Origin: an uncultured Roseobacter sp.
GTDB lineage: Bacteria > Pseudomonadota > Alphaproteobacteria > Rhodobacterales > Rhodobacteraceae
Assembly: GCF_947499265.1 (NCBI RefSeq)
Contig: NZ_CANMNK010000001.1
Coordinates: 643,001 to 707,000 of the forward strand
Length of the DNA: 64,000 nucleotides
Reading direction: 5' to 3'
In this document: in pieces, positions 9,021 to 18,800 of the stretch
Layout: every line of letters begins with the position of its first letter
How positions within the stretch are numbered: position 1 is the stretch's first letter
The notes under the pieces: generated by a model
The model's input: only the letters and a program-made list of their open reading frames with translations
Database searches by the model: none
What the model was told of the DNA's origin: nothing
Translations under genes and position numbers: made by a program

Positions 9021-11099
9021 ATGGCATCATTCTTCGGACTCAAAACCCGCAAACAAGAAGAAACCAACGAATCAAGGATGCTCTTGAGTGCACTGGAGAC
9101 AAGCCACGCAATGCTGTGGCTTGACCCAGACGGCTTGATCAACGATGCCAACCCGGTTTTCTGTGATCTCATGGGATATGCGAAAGACGAGGTCATCGGC
9201 CAACGTGAGGCGATGTTTCTCGACCAGGATGACCCGTCACATCAGGATCACACGACGATTGCGGCGAGCCTGGCACGGGGAGAAGTGCATGCAGAAGCGG
9301 TGCGACATACTGCCAAAAGCGGCAAAGAAGTCTGGCTGGCGGCCACCTACCTGCCGATCGCGGACGCGCAGGGTGATCTCGTAAAAATCGTTAAAATCGC
9401 GAGAGACGTAACGGACAGCAGGGCGACCTCGTCACCGGAAACCGAACGAATGGTCAGCCAGATGGAGGCATTCACCCGCGTTCAAGGGAAGGTCGTCTAC
9501 GATCTTGACGGCACAATTGTCGAAGCGAACCAGCAGTTTCTGGACACACTGGGGTATTCCGAGGCCGAACTGGTGGGGCAAAAACATCAGATCTTGCTGA
9601 ATCCTATCCATGCAAAAACGGATGAGAGTGCGGAATTCTGGGCTGATGTCTCCGGCGGTAAGTTCGTCTCCGGTCGGTTCGAACGTCACACCAAAGATGG
9701 CCAGCAAAAATGGCTGCAATGCGGCTATGCGCCGATCCTTGACGCCGACGGGATACAAACCGGCATTGTCGAACTTGCCTTTGACGTTTCTGATCGTCGT
9801 CGGTCGAACGAAATGGTGGATGCAATCAGCCGGGTGCAGGCCTGTATCGAATTCACGCCAAGTGGCGAAATCATGACCGCGAACGAACTGTTTCTGAATA
9901 CGGTCGGTTACACATTGGATGAAATCAAGGGCAAACATCACAACATTTTTATGCCGGATGATCAGGTCGACGGCGATGAATACGCGACGTTCTGGGATCG
10001 TCTGGCAGGCGGCGAAATCATTGCCGGCGAAATCAAGCGCAAATGCAAAGATGGCTCTGAGGCCTGGCTGGTGGCGTCGTATAACCCGATCTTGGGGCCT
10101 GACGGAAAGCCCTATAAGATCGTGAAATACGCGCAGAATATCTCAAACCGCAAATCGGCGATTGCCGCGTTGCAAAATGCGCTATCACGACTTTCAGAGG
10201 GGGATCTCAGTGCGGGGATTACCGAAGAATTCTCCGATGATTACGAAGAACTGCGCCAGGATTTCAACCGCACGCAATCGCGTCTCAAGGAGACGATTCA
10301 AAGCGTATTGCGCAGCAACGACGAGATCAGATCCGGCACGCAAGAGATCACAAACGCTTCCAAAGAGCTGAGCCGTCGCACCGAGGATCAGGCCGCCGCA
10401 TTGGAGGAATCATCGGCTGCCATCACCGAAATGGCCGCATCCGTGAAATCGACGGCGGAAATTGCGGAGAACACTCGGACATTGGTCGATAAAACCAAAT
10501 CCCGCGCTACCGCAGGCTCGGGTGTGATGAGCGAGGCGCGCAGTGCCATGGATGCGATCTCGAATAGCTCATCCGAAATCTCGAACATCACAACCGTCAT
10601 TGACGACATCGCTTTCCAGACAAATCTCCTCGCGCTAAACGCAGGAGTGGAGGCCGCGCGGGCAGGCGAAGCCGGGCGGGGGTTTGCGGTGGTGGCCTCA
10701 GAAGTGCGCGCCCTGGCGCAACGCTCGTCCGAGGCGGCAACGCAGATTGCAAGCCTGATCGCCACATCAGCAAACCAGGTTGAAGAAGGTGTCGCGCTTG
10801 TGTCCAAAACCGGCGAAGCGCTCTCCGAAATCGATGGTTTTGTCTCTGACGTCGCCAAAATGGTGGGCGACATAGCATCCGCCGCAAAGGAACAATCAAG
10901 CGGCCTGGAAGAAATCACCACCTCCATCAGCAATCTGGACGATGTCACGCAAAAGAATGCGGCGATGTTCGAAGAAACAAATGCCGCAACACAATTGCTG
11001 GCAAACGAAGTGATGTCGTTGGGGCAAATCACATCATCTTTCAAAATTCTTCCGGGCGAAAAAGAATACGCAATGGATCACCAAAAACTGGCCTCCTGA
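9021..11099 (+). CDS. Soluble methyl-accepting chemotaxis protein with three PAS domains
   Basis: This 692-residue cytoplasmic chemoreceptor has three PAS/PAC modules (about 15-135, 145-265 and 270-385), each opening with a VxxDxxGxIxxAN-type strand and ending in a PAC tail. A HAMP-like linker ([14 protein letters not shown]) and the MCP signalling coiled coil follow. The receptor hairpin tip is clear: [20 protein letters not shown] then [18 protein letters not shown]. There are no membrane segments, so it should sense an internal signal such as redox or energy state through a PAS cofactor. AGGAGG five bases before 9021 fixes that start over the GTG at 9003. No che genes are nearby. Confidence 0.92.
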   Translation: MASFFGLKTRKQEETNESRMLLSALETSHAMLWLDPDGLINDANPVFCDLMGYAKDEVIGQREAMFLDQDDPSHQDHTTIAASLARGEVHAEAVRHTAKSGKEVWLAATYLPIADAQGDLVKIVKIARDVTDSRATSSPETERMVSQMEAFTRVQGKVVYDLDGTIVEANQQFLDTLGYSEAELVGQKHQILLNPIHAKTDESAEFWADVSGGKFVSGRFERHTKDGQQKWLQCGYAPILDADGIQTGIVELAFDVSDRRRSNEMVDAISRVQACIEFTPSGEIMTANELFLNTVGYTLDEIKGKHHNIFMPDDQVDGDEYATFWDRLAGGEIIAGEIKRKCKDGSEAWLVASYNPILGPDGKPYKIVKYAQNISNRKSAIAALQNALSRLSEGDLSAGITEEFSDDYEELRQDFNRTQSRLKETIQSVLRSNDEIRSGTQEITNASKELSRRTEDQAAALEESSAAITEMAASVKSTAEIAENTRTLVDKTKSRATAGSGVMSEARSAMDAISNSSSEISNITTVIDDIAFQTNLLALNAGVEAARAGEAGRGFAVVASEVRALAQRSSEAATQIASLIATSANQVEEGVALVSKTGEALSEIDGFVSDVAKMVGDIASAAKEQSSGLEEITTSISNLDDVTQKNAAMFEETNAATQLLANEVMSLGQITSSFKILPGEKEYAMDHQKLAS

Positions 11100-11117
11100 G
11101 CACTTGATGCACCGGCG

Positions 11118-13124
11118 CTAGCCAGAAGCCACGCGCGGCCGACCCGCGGCCTCGACCGTCAGAACGGCTTCGACAAAAACACTGCGCGCTTCTACACCAG
11201 CGGTGCGTATATCTTTTGTGACGCTAAACTGGATATCAGCGGCACCTGCGGCAAGCGCATGATCACGCGCCTCGTTCCTTAACGTGTTTTCCAGCAGTTG
11301 CATCGCTGCATCCTGGGTGGTCAGATCCTGTGGCCCGGTCTCCAGATGCACACGGAACTTTCCTTCGCTGGGTGATGTTATTGTGCCGGTCCGACGCATT
11401 GTCACACGGCCCACTACTGCGCCGATGGCATTGGCCACATCAGCGTGGCGCGGCAAAATCATTTCCGTGCCAAGGACTGCCCCGGCAGCGGGGTAATAAC
11501 TCCCCGCCGACGCACCCAAACCCACCACAGGCACGTTTAAACCTGTATTCAAACGAACCAGATCGGCACCCGCGGATAATCCGCGTTGCATCAATTCATG
11601 ACGCGCCAACTCCTGCGGTTCAGATGCAAATGGCTCAACCTCCTCCGCGAAGGCAGCTTCCAGCAATGCCAATACCGTCTGCTGCGTGAGTTGATTGACA
11701 ACCATCTCGGCCATTGATCTTGCATCAACGGCCAGCACATTTCCTGAACCCGTCCGCTTCCGCGCAAGCAGGCCCAGTGCTTTTTCAGCGGCAGCCTGAT
11801 CCCAAACAGCGGTCTTTCCCAGAACATGGCTGGCATCAGAGGGGGTGACCCCCGACATCTGGATCAACCCACGCGCCACCAGACGCTGCAGAGCACCCTG
11901 TTCTATTCTGGCCCGCTGCACGTCTGCCAGCGGACGAACGCCAGTCCCGATCCGTTGCAGCAGGGCCATTTCGCGCGCGCCAAGACCTTCGTGACTGCCA
12001 CCCGCGACCACCTGCACAAAGCGCGCATCGTGCTCTCCCGGTACGGAAGCCCGCATTTGTTGGTCAAGGGTAGCATGCACGATGTCGGGGGCTTGTGTCG
12101 CAAGCAGTGAGATCGGCAAAACCCGGCGCGGACCAAGGTTCAGGCCACCGCTGAGACCGTCAGTGACGACATGAACTTCGCTGTCGCCGCCCAGCCCGCT
12201 GGTGCGCATGGCGACGGCCTCAACCATCGTGCGGTAGGGACCGACACGCGCGCCCGCTGGATCAATCGAAGGCTTTCCATCTTTGAGCAGCGCAATATCC
12301 GTCGTCGTCCCGCCAATATCACTAACCAATGCGCGATCCGCCCCGGTCAGCCAACTTGCGCCAACGATCGAGGCCGCGGGACCGCTCAGGATTGTCTCAA
12401 TGGGCCGCGCGCGCGCCTGATCCGCGGAGATCAACGCGCCATCTCCGCGCACCACCATCATCGGTGCTGTGATTTCCAGGTCTTTCAGGACCTGCTCCGC
12501 ACGACCAATCAGCCGGTCAATCATGCCGATGAGCCGCGCATTCAAAACGGCGGTCATCGCGCGTTTTGGCCCATTCAACCGGGCAGACAGCTGATGCGAT
12601 GCGGAAACCGGCCTGTCGGTGATCTCCGCCACCAGTTCAGCCGCACGCAATTCATGTGCCGGATTCCGGGTGGCAAATTGCGCAGCGACAGCAAACCCAC
12701 TGACATCGTTTTTGTGATGAAGCAAAAACGCGGTGATTGCCGCCTCATCCAACGCGACGACCTCAGCGCCCGCATGATCATGCCCTCCGGCACAGACAAG
12801 ACAGGGGTCGCCGTTCAGCGCATCGCTCAGCCCATGCGCCGCCAGGTCACGCTCGCGAAACCCGATGTAGATCAATGCCACGCGACCACCCTGTCCCTCG
12901 ACAAGCGCATTCGTCGCCAGAGTGGTGGACAAAGACGCCATGGACACATCGGCAGCGGGTATTTTCGACGCTTTCAGGACGGCACCGACAGCCTCGCCCA
13001 CGCCAATAGCAAGATCGTCTTTCGTGGTCAGCGCCTTGGCCGAGGCGATGACGGTCTTCTCATCTCTGACCAGCACCGCATCCGTATATGTGCCACCCGT
13101 GTCGACCCCCAGCAATATTGCCAT
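11118..13124 (-). CDS. Hydantoinase/oxoprolinase subunit A-like protein
   Basis: This 668-residue protein is in the HyuA/5-oxoprolinase ATPase-fold family, which opens cyclic amides such as hydantoins, 5-oxoproline or N-methylhydantoin, or carboxylates ketones. The N-terminal phosphate loop GVDTGGTYTDAVLV and the later SDIGGTTTDIALLKDGKP are diagnostic. The start is placed at 13124, where AGGAGGA stands at proper distance; a longer frame reaching 13571 overlaps queG and is not credible. A HyuB partner is normally adjacent but is missing here, so the gene either acts alone or pairs with a distant subunit. The reaction is uncertain. Confidence 0.85.
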   Translation of the reverse strand: MAILLGVDTGGTYTDAVLVRDEKTVIASAKALTTKDDLAIGVGEAVGAVLKASKIPAADVSMASLSTTLATNALVEGQGGRVALIYIGFRERDLAAHGLSDALNGDPCLVCAGGHDHAGAEVVALDEAAITAFLLHHKNDVSGFAVAAQFATRNPAHELRAAELVAEITDRPVSASHQLSARLNGPKRAMTAVLNARLIGMIDRLIGRAEQVLKDLEITAPMMVVRGDGALISADQARARPIETILSGPAASIVGASWLTGADRALVSDIGGTTTDIALLKDGKPSIDPAGARVGPYRTMVEAVAMRTSGLGGDSEVHVVTDGLSGGLNLGPRRVLPISLLATQAPDIVHATLDQQMRASVPGEHDARFVQVVAGGSHEGLGAREMALLQRIGTGVRPLADVQRARIEQGALQRLVARGLIQMSGVTPSDASHVLGKTAVWDQAAAEKALGLLARKRTGSGNVLAVDARSMAEMVVNQLTQQTVLALLEAAFAEEVEPFASEPQELARHELMQRGLSAGADLVRLNTGLNVPVVGLGASAGSYYPAAGAVLGTEMILPRHADVANAIGAVVGRVTMRRTGTITSPSEGKFRVHLETGPQDLTTQDAAMQLLENTLRNEARDHALAAGAADIQFSVTKDIRTAGVEARSVFVEAVLTVEAAGRPRVASG

Positions 13125-13188
13125 GACGCGTCCTCCTATCGCGTTCCGGGGTGTAGGCGTGTCTGCCGAATTTGCCAGTCTTTTTGCG

Positions 13189-14229
13189 TCATTGTGTGTC
13201 CAGTTGCGCCACCGCCCATGTGGCGGCATCTGCAACCGCGGCATCCGGATCCCCAGCAAGGTCCGCCGCGGTGCTCCGCAATTCGGGCAGACCTGAATTC
13301 CCGATGGCGTAAAGCACGTTGCGCACAAAACGATCCCGCCCGATCCGCTTGATCGGGGAGCCAGAAAACAGTGCGCGAAAGGCTGCATCGTCCAGCTGGG
13401 CAAGGTCGGCCAAGGCAGGGGTCTTGAGATCGTCGCGCGCATGAAGCCGGACATCCCGCGCCGCGACTGCGAATTTGTTCCAGGGGCAAACGGCCAGGCA
13501 GTCATCGCACCCGTAGATGCGATTTCCCATAGGTTTACGCAGGTTTTCAGGCACCGGGCCGCTGTGCTCAATCGTCAGGTAAGAAATGCACTTCCGTGCA
13601 TCCAGTTGATAAGGTGCCGGAAAGGCATCTGTGGGGCATACATCCAGGCACGCCCGACACGACCCGCAGTGATCGATCTCGGCTGGATCGTTTGGCAACT
13701 CCAGTGTTGTGAATATCGCGCCGAGAAAGACCCAATTGCCCCAGTTCCGACTTACAAGGTTGGTATGCTTGCCTTGCCACCCCAATCCGGATGCTGCACC
13801 GAGGGCTTTCTCGGGCACCGGCGCGGTGTCGACAAAGACCTTCACCTCGGCGGCATCCCCCGCTTCGGCGATCACCCAACGCGCCAATCGTTTCAGACGC
13901 TTTTTGACCACATCATGATAATCTCGTCCCTGCGCATAGACCGAAATCGCCCCGCGTTCAGGATGCGCCAGAATGGCCAGCGGATCCTGTTTTGGGGTAT
14001 AGCTCTCTGCCAACATGATGACGGAACGCGCCTCCGGCCAGAGCGCCGCGGGATTGCCACGCCAGGCCATGCGATCAGCCATCCAGGTCATCTGCCCGTG
14101 AAACCCGGCGTCCACGAATGCCGCCAATCGCTTGGGCATCTCCGGCACAGCGTCGGGGCGACAAATCCGGCACGCCACGAAACCGATGGTATCGGCTTCT
14201 TTAATCAGACGCTCTTTCAGATCGCGCAT
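13189..14229 (-). CDS. queG: Epoxyqueuosine reductase QueG
   Basis: This 346-residue enzyme catalyses the last step of queuosine synthesis, reducing epoxyqueuosine in tRNA using cobalamin and two [4Fe-4S] clusters. The cluster ligands are in [16 protein letters not shown] and [13 protein letters not shown], with CISYLTIEH between them. The N-terminal domain has the cobalamin-binding features (GHxG-like [24 protein letters not shown]). The C-terminal HEAT-like repeat ([14 protein letters not shown]) fits tRNA binding. Two ATGs are adjacent; AAAGG sits five bases before the second one (14229), so that start is used. It is followed at 65 bases by the HyuA-type gene on the same strand. Confidence 0.92.
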   Translation of the reverse strand: MRDLKERLIKEADTIGFVACRICRPDAVPEMPKRLAAFVDAGFHGQMTWMADRMAWRGNPAALWPEARSVIMLAESYTPKQDPLAILAHPERGAISVYAQGRDYHDVVKKRLKRLARWVIAEAGDAAEVKVFVDTAPVPEKALGAASGLGWQGKHTNLVSRNWGNWVFLGAIFTTLELPNDPAEIDHCGSCRACLDVCPTDAFPAPYQLDARKCISYLTIEHSGPVPENLRKPMGNRIYGCDDCLAVCPWNKFAVAARDVRLHARDDLKTPALADLAQLDDAAFRALFSGSPIKRIGRDRFVRNVLYAIGNSGLPELRSTAADLAGDPDAAVADAATWAVAQLDTQ

Positions 14230-14289
14230 CATTGCCTTTGACCGAACGCGCCCAACAACATTCCGGGCGCAGCACAGCGAACCATTCGA

Positions 14290-14955
14290 TCAAAAATCGA
14301 GGTCATTGTAGTGTTTTGGCGGCGGAAATCCTGGCACCTGATCCGCCAAAATGGACCGAAACGCCGGACGGGATTTGATCTTAGCGTACCAATCCTTGAC
14401 GACCTCGGAACGGTTCCAATCCACATCGGAGATATAGTCCAACGCGCTCAAGTGCGATGCCGCAGCGAAATCCGCTAGCGTCATCACATCGCCAGCCAGC
14501 CAACGCCGGTGATCAAGCAGCCATGTCATGTAGTCGAGATGATACTTGATCGCCTTCGCACCGGCTTTGACGTTGCCGCTGTCGGGGTAGCCTTTGCCCA
14601 TCACCTTCTTGTTGACCCGTTCGTAGAGCAGTTTGGAGGTCACCTCGTGGTGAAACTTGTCATCGAACCAGTTCACCAGACGGCGCACTTCCAGCCGTGC
14701 CACCGGGTCCTTGGGCATCAACGCGGGCTCGGGACGCGTTTCTTCGATGTATTCACAAATCGCGCTGCTCTCGGCCATCATGATGCCGTCCAGCCGCAAA
14801 ACGGGTACTTTGGCCGCCGGATTGCGGCGCAGGAAATCTGCATCCTCTTCCCAATACCGTTCCTCAACCAGTTCAACCTCCACCTTCTTTTCCGCGAGGC
14901 TCAGGCGAACCTTGCGACAGAATGGGGACAAAGGGACATGAAACAGGCGCGCCAT
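14290..14955 (-). CDS. Glutathione S-transferase family protein
   Basis: This 221-residue protein has a thioredoxin-fold N-terminal half with SPFCRKVRL (the likely active-site Ser/Cys position), the cis-Pro loop AKVPVL and the glutathione gamma-glutamyl contact ESSAICEYIEE. The alpha-helical C-terminal half carries LAGDVMTLADFAAASHLSALDYI. These features place it among bacterial cytosolic GSTs, conjugating electrophiles or reducing disulfides; the substrate is unknown. It sits between mtgA and queG on the same strand, separated by 55 and 60 bases. Confidence 0.88.
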   Translation of the reverse strand: MARLFHVPLSPFCRKVRLSLAEKKVEVELVEERYWEEDADFLRRNPAAKVPVLRLDGIMMAESSAICEYIEETRPEPALMPKDPVARLEVRRLVNWFDDKFHHEVTSKLLYERVNKKVMGKGYPDSGNVKAGAKAIKYHLDYMTWLLDHRRWLAGDVMTLADFAAASHLSALDYISDVDWNRSEVVKDWYAKIKSRPAFRSILADQVPGFPPPKHYNDLDF

Positions 14956-15010
14956 GGGAAATTCCGGTTAGATGGTGATCGTTATTCAATGCCCGCAACG
15001 GCCTGCGGAT

Positions 15011-15742
15011 TCAACTCTCGAAACAGGCGGATCGGCCATCTTTGCCGATTGTCGCTGCTCCGGACAGGATTGAACGCGTTCTTTTACGTACAAAATCTGA
15101 GGGGCGGCTGGCGGAGCGGCCCTTTGGATCCGGCAGGATCGCTGCAAGTCGCGCCGCCTGAACATCGGATAACTGATCTGGCGCGACGCCGAAATAATGC
15201 CGCGCGGCCGCCTTCACGCCAAACACGCCCTCGTCGAATTCGGCGACATTCAGGTAGACCTCGACAATCCGTTCCTTGGACCAGATCGCTTCCAACACAG
15301 GGGTGAGAAGCGCCTCAAGCGCCTTGCGGGTGTAATTTCGCCCGTGCCAGAGGTAGACATTTTTCACGGTTTGCTGGCTGATCGTAGAGGCGCCGCGATT
15401 GCCGCCATCCGCGATGGCTTTCTTGATCGCTGGCAGATCAAATCCCCAATGCTGGCAAAAATTCGCATCTTCTGCTGCCACAACAGCGCGCGCCATGGTT
15501 GGCGTCACATCGGACAGGCCCACCCATTCCTGAGAGACACCGCCCAGCCGCTGGGATTCGGAAAGCATGTAAGGCGTTGTGGGCGGGTTCAACACGCTGC
15601 CCAAGCCAATCAGGGCCAAGACAATCAATGCAAGAGCCAGAAGGCCACGAAACAGGTATCGCATCGCCCGTTTCAGAGGTGCCTGCCACATTGGCGAAGA
15701 TTTTCGAGACCTCCTGGCCTTCTTTTTGCTGCGCGTTGCCAT
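15011..15742 (-). CDS. mtgA: Monofunctional biosynthetic peptidoglycan transglycosylase
   Basis: This 243-residue inner-membrane glycosyltransferase polymerises lipid II into glycan strands. A basic N-terminus (TRSKKKARRSRK) precedes one membrane helix (LLALALIVLALIGLGSVL, about residues 35-52). The GT51 domain follows, with catalytic Glu in AAEDANFCQHWGFD and the second motif GASTISQQTVKN, then KERIVEVYLNVAEF. No penicillin-binding domain is attached. The start at 15742 is taken because the extra residues from 15763 add nothing conserved. It precedes the GST on the same strand. Confidence 0.92.
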   Translation of the reverse strand: MATRSKKKARRSRKSSPMWQAPLKRAMRYLFRGLLALALIVLALIGLGSVLNPPTTPYMLSESQRLGGVSQEWVGLSDVTPTMARAVVAAEDANFCQHWGFDLPAIKKAIADGGNRGASTISQQTVKNVYLWHGRNYTRKALEALLTPVLEAIWSKERIVEVYLNVAEFDEGVFGVKAAARHYFGVAPDQLSDVQAARLAAILPDPKGRSASRPSDFVRKRTRSILSGAATIGKDGRSACFES

Positions 15743-15794
15743 GGGCCAGCTATAGGCCGGCAATCAAGACTTGTGAACCGCAATAGATGGTATG

Positions 15795-15818
15795 GGCCAG
15801 GTCAGAAGCGACCCGGCC
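15795..15818 (-). terminator. Hairpin behind gltB, possible terminator
   Basis: Just after the gltB stop, GGCC-A-GGTC pairs with GACC-C-GGCC around a six-base loop, with one A/C mismatch. No T-run follows on the minus strand, so it may be an RNA 3' stabiliser or a weak or Rho-assisted terminator. Confidence 0.35.
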
Positions 15819-15824
15819 ACACGA

Positions 15825-18800
15825 TCATTCGGCAGGCATCGCGGCCCCCTCCAGGCTCAAGGGGGCGGGCAGATGCACCAGCATCTCCTTGGGGCAAATC
15901 TGCAGGAAGTGCTGCTTTTCGCTCTCCCAGTGCTGCAGAATATCGGCCGCGCGGCGGCTGCCGGTCTCCCGGAGGTGCGCTTCGAGCAGCTCTTCCAGCT
16001 CGCCCATCCAATGGTCCACGGTCACGGGACAAGTGACCAGCGTCTCCATGTTCATCAGCGCGGGCGCACGACCTTCGGGGTCATAAAGATAGGCCATGCC
16101 ACCGGTCATACCGGCCCCGAAGTTGGCCCCGATATCGCCAAGGATCACGGCAACACCGCCGGTCATGTATTCACAGCCGTTGGATCCGCAGCCCTCAATC
16201 ACGACCTTTGCGCCAGAGTTGCGCACCGCAAACCGCTCCCCCGCGCGCCCGGCAGCAAAGAGATATCCATCGGTCGCGCCATAAAGCACCGTGTTGCCGA
16301 TGATGGTGTTCTTTGCCGCCTCAATGGGGGACGCCATCGGTGGGCGCACAACAATCATGCCACCCGACAGACCCTTACCGACGTAGTCATTGGCATCGCC
16401 CGAAACCTCGAGCTTCAGCCCCGGCGCTGCGAAGGCCCCCAGGGACTGACCAGCAGAGCCGCTCAGTTTCACGGTCAAATGATCAGGCTGCAACGTATTG
16501 CGCATCCCGAACTTCTTGACGATATGGCTCGACGTGCGCGTGCCCACGGTGCGGTGGGTGTTTTGCACGGCATAGCTCAGCTGCATCTTTTCACCGTCCT
16601 GCAGGAAGCGCGCCGCGTCGCGCACGATCTCCGCATCCAGCGTGTCGGGAACAGCGTTGCGGTCCTTGGCACGGTCATAGACGATATCCGCTGCGCCATC
16701 GACGGTGATCAGCAGCGGGTTGAGATCCAGATCGTCCAGATGCGCAGACCCGCGCGACACCTGCGCCAGCAAATCCGCCCGGCCAATCACATCGTCAAGA
16801 CTGCGTGCACCGATCCGCGCGAGGATTTCGCGCACTTCGGTGGCATAGAAGGTGATCAGGTTCACCACTTTATCCGCATTGCCGGTGAATTTTTCACGCA
16901 GGGATTCGTCTTGCGTGCAAACGCCTACCGGGCAGGTGTTCGACTGGCACTGGCGCACCATGATGCAGCCCATGGCGATCAGCGCCGCGGTGCCGATGCC
17001 GTATTCCTCGGCCCCGAGCATTGCTGCCATCACAATATCGCGCCCGGTGCGCAATCCGCCATCGGTGCGCAGGGTCACGCGCTCGCGCAGATTGTTCATG
17101 CTCAGAACCTGGTGGGCCTCGGTCAGGCCCATCTCCCACGGTAGGCCCGCGTATTTGATCGAGGTTGCGGGCGAGGCGCCGGTGCCACCATTATGCCCTG
17201 AAATCAGAATGATATCGGCTTTGGCCTTGGCCACACCGGCGGCAATTGTGCCCACGCCGGAGGAAGCCACCAGTTTGACCGTCACCTTGCAGCGCGGGTT
17301 CACCTGCTTGAGGTCATAGATCAGCTGCGCCAGATCTTCGATGGAATAGATGTCATGGTGCGGCGGCGGTGAGATCAAGGTTACGCCTTTGGTCGAGTGC
17401 CGCAGTCGCGCGATCAGGTCGGTGACCTTCATGCCGGGCAGCTGCCCACCTTCGCCGGGCTTGGCCCCTTGCGCGACCTTGATCTCCAGCTCTTCGCATT
17501 GGTTGAGATATTCTGCCGTGACGCCAAAACGCCCTGAAGCGACCTGTTTGATCTTGGCCGAGGGGTTGTCGCCATTCGGTTCCGGCACAAAATGCGCCGG
17601 GTCTTCACCTCCCTCACCGCTGTCGGATTTCGCACCGATCCGGTTCATCGCCACGTTCAGCGTCTTGTGCGCCTCTGGGGAAAGCGCGCCCAGCGACATG
17701 CCCGGCGTTACAAAACGCTTGCGGATTGAGGTGATGCTTTCCACCTCTTCGATCGGCACCGGCGCGCCCAGCGGCTTGATATCCAGCAGGTCGCGCAGAT
17801 GGATGGGAGGGTTGCTCTGCATCTTGGCCGAATATTGCTTCCACATCTCGTAGGACGCGCGGTTGCAGGCCATCTGCATCATGTGCATCGAGGTCGCTTC
17901 CCAAGCGTGGGTCTCGCCGGATTGGCGTGCTTTGTAAAACCCGCCGATGGGCAGAACCGAAGCGGGCCCGGACCACGCTTTGGCATGAACCTCTTCCGCT
18001 TTGCGCTGGATGCCACTCACCCCGATGCCGGAAATCCGGCTGGTCATGCCCGGGAAATACTCTGCCACCATCGCGCGCGAAAGGCCCACGGCTTCGAAGT
18101 TCAGACCGCCGCGATAGGAGGAAATCACGGAAATCCCCATCTTGGCCATAATCTTCAACAAGCCCTGATCAATCGCGATCCGGTAGCGGTCGATCGCTTG
18201 TGTCAGGGTCATATCCAGCAGCCCGCGCTCAATCCGCTCTGCCAGCGAATCCTCGGCCAGATAGGCGTTCACGATGGTCGCGCCAGCGCCGATGAGCACG
18301 GCAAAATAGTGCGGATCAACACATTCCGCAGACCGCACGCTGATTGAGGTGAAAGTCCGCAGCCCTTTGCGCACCAGATGGCTGTGCACCGCAGAGGTCG
18401 CCAGGATCATCGGCATCGCAACCTTATCGGTGTCGGATGTCTGATCGGTCAGCACGATGTGCCCGGCGCCAGAGCGTACGGCATCCTCGGCTTCGGCGCG
18501 GATGCGTTCGAGGCCAGCGCTCAGACTGCCCGCCCCGGTGGCAAAGGTGCAGTCGATGGTGACCACATCGGCATTGAAATGCCGGATCAGCTCGTCGAAT
18601 TGCGCGTTGCCCATAAAGGGGCTGTCGAGGGTGAAAATTTCGGTCTGGCTGCTGTCTTCATCCAGCACGTTCTTGAGATTGCCGAACCGTGTTTTCAGGC
18701 TCATTACCCGGTATTCGCGCAAGCTGTCGATGGGAGGGTTGGTCACCTGGCTGAAATTCTGACGGAAGAAGTGGCTGAGTGGGCGGTATTTTCCCGACAA

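Noticed and set aside
12171..13352. 393-codon plus-strand frame
   Set aside because: Antisense to the HyuA-type gene and the queG end; no family features.
13125..13571. N-terminal extension of the HyuA-type protein up to 13571
   Set aside because: It overlaps queG out of frame, while a strong ribosome site and the phosphate-loop N-terminus place the start at 13124.
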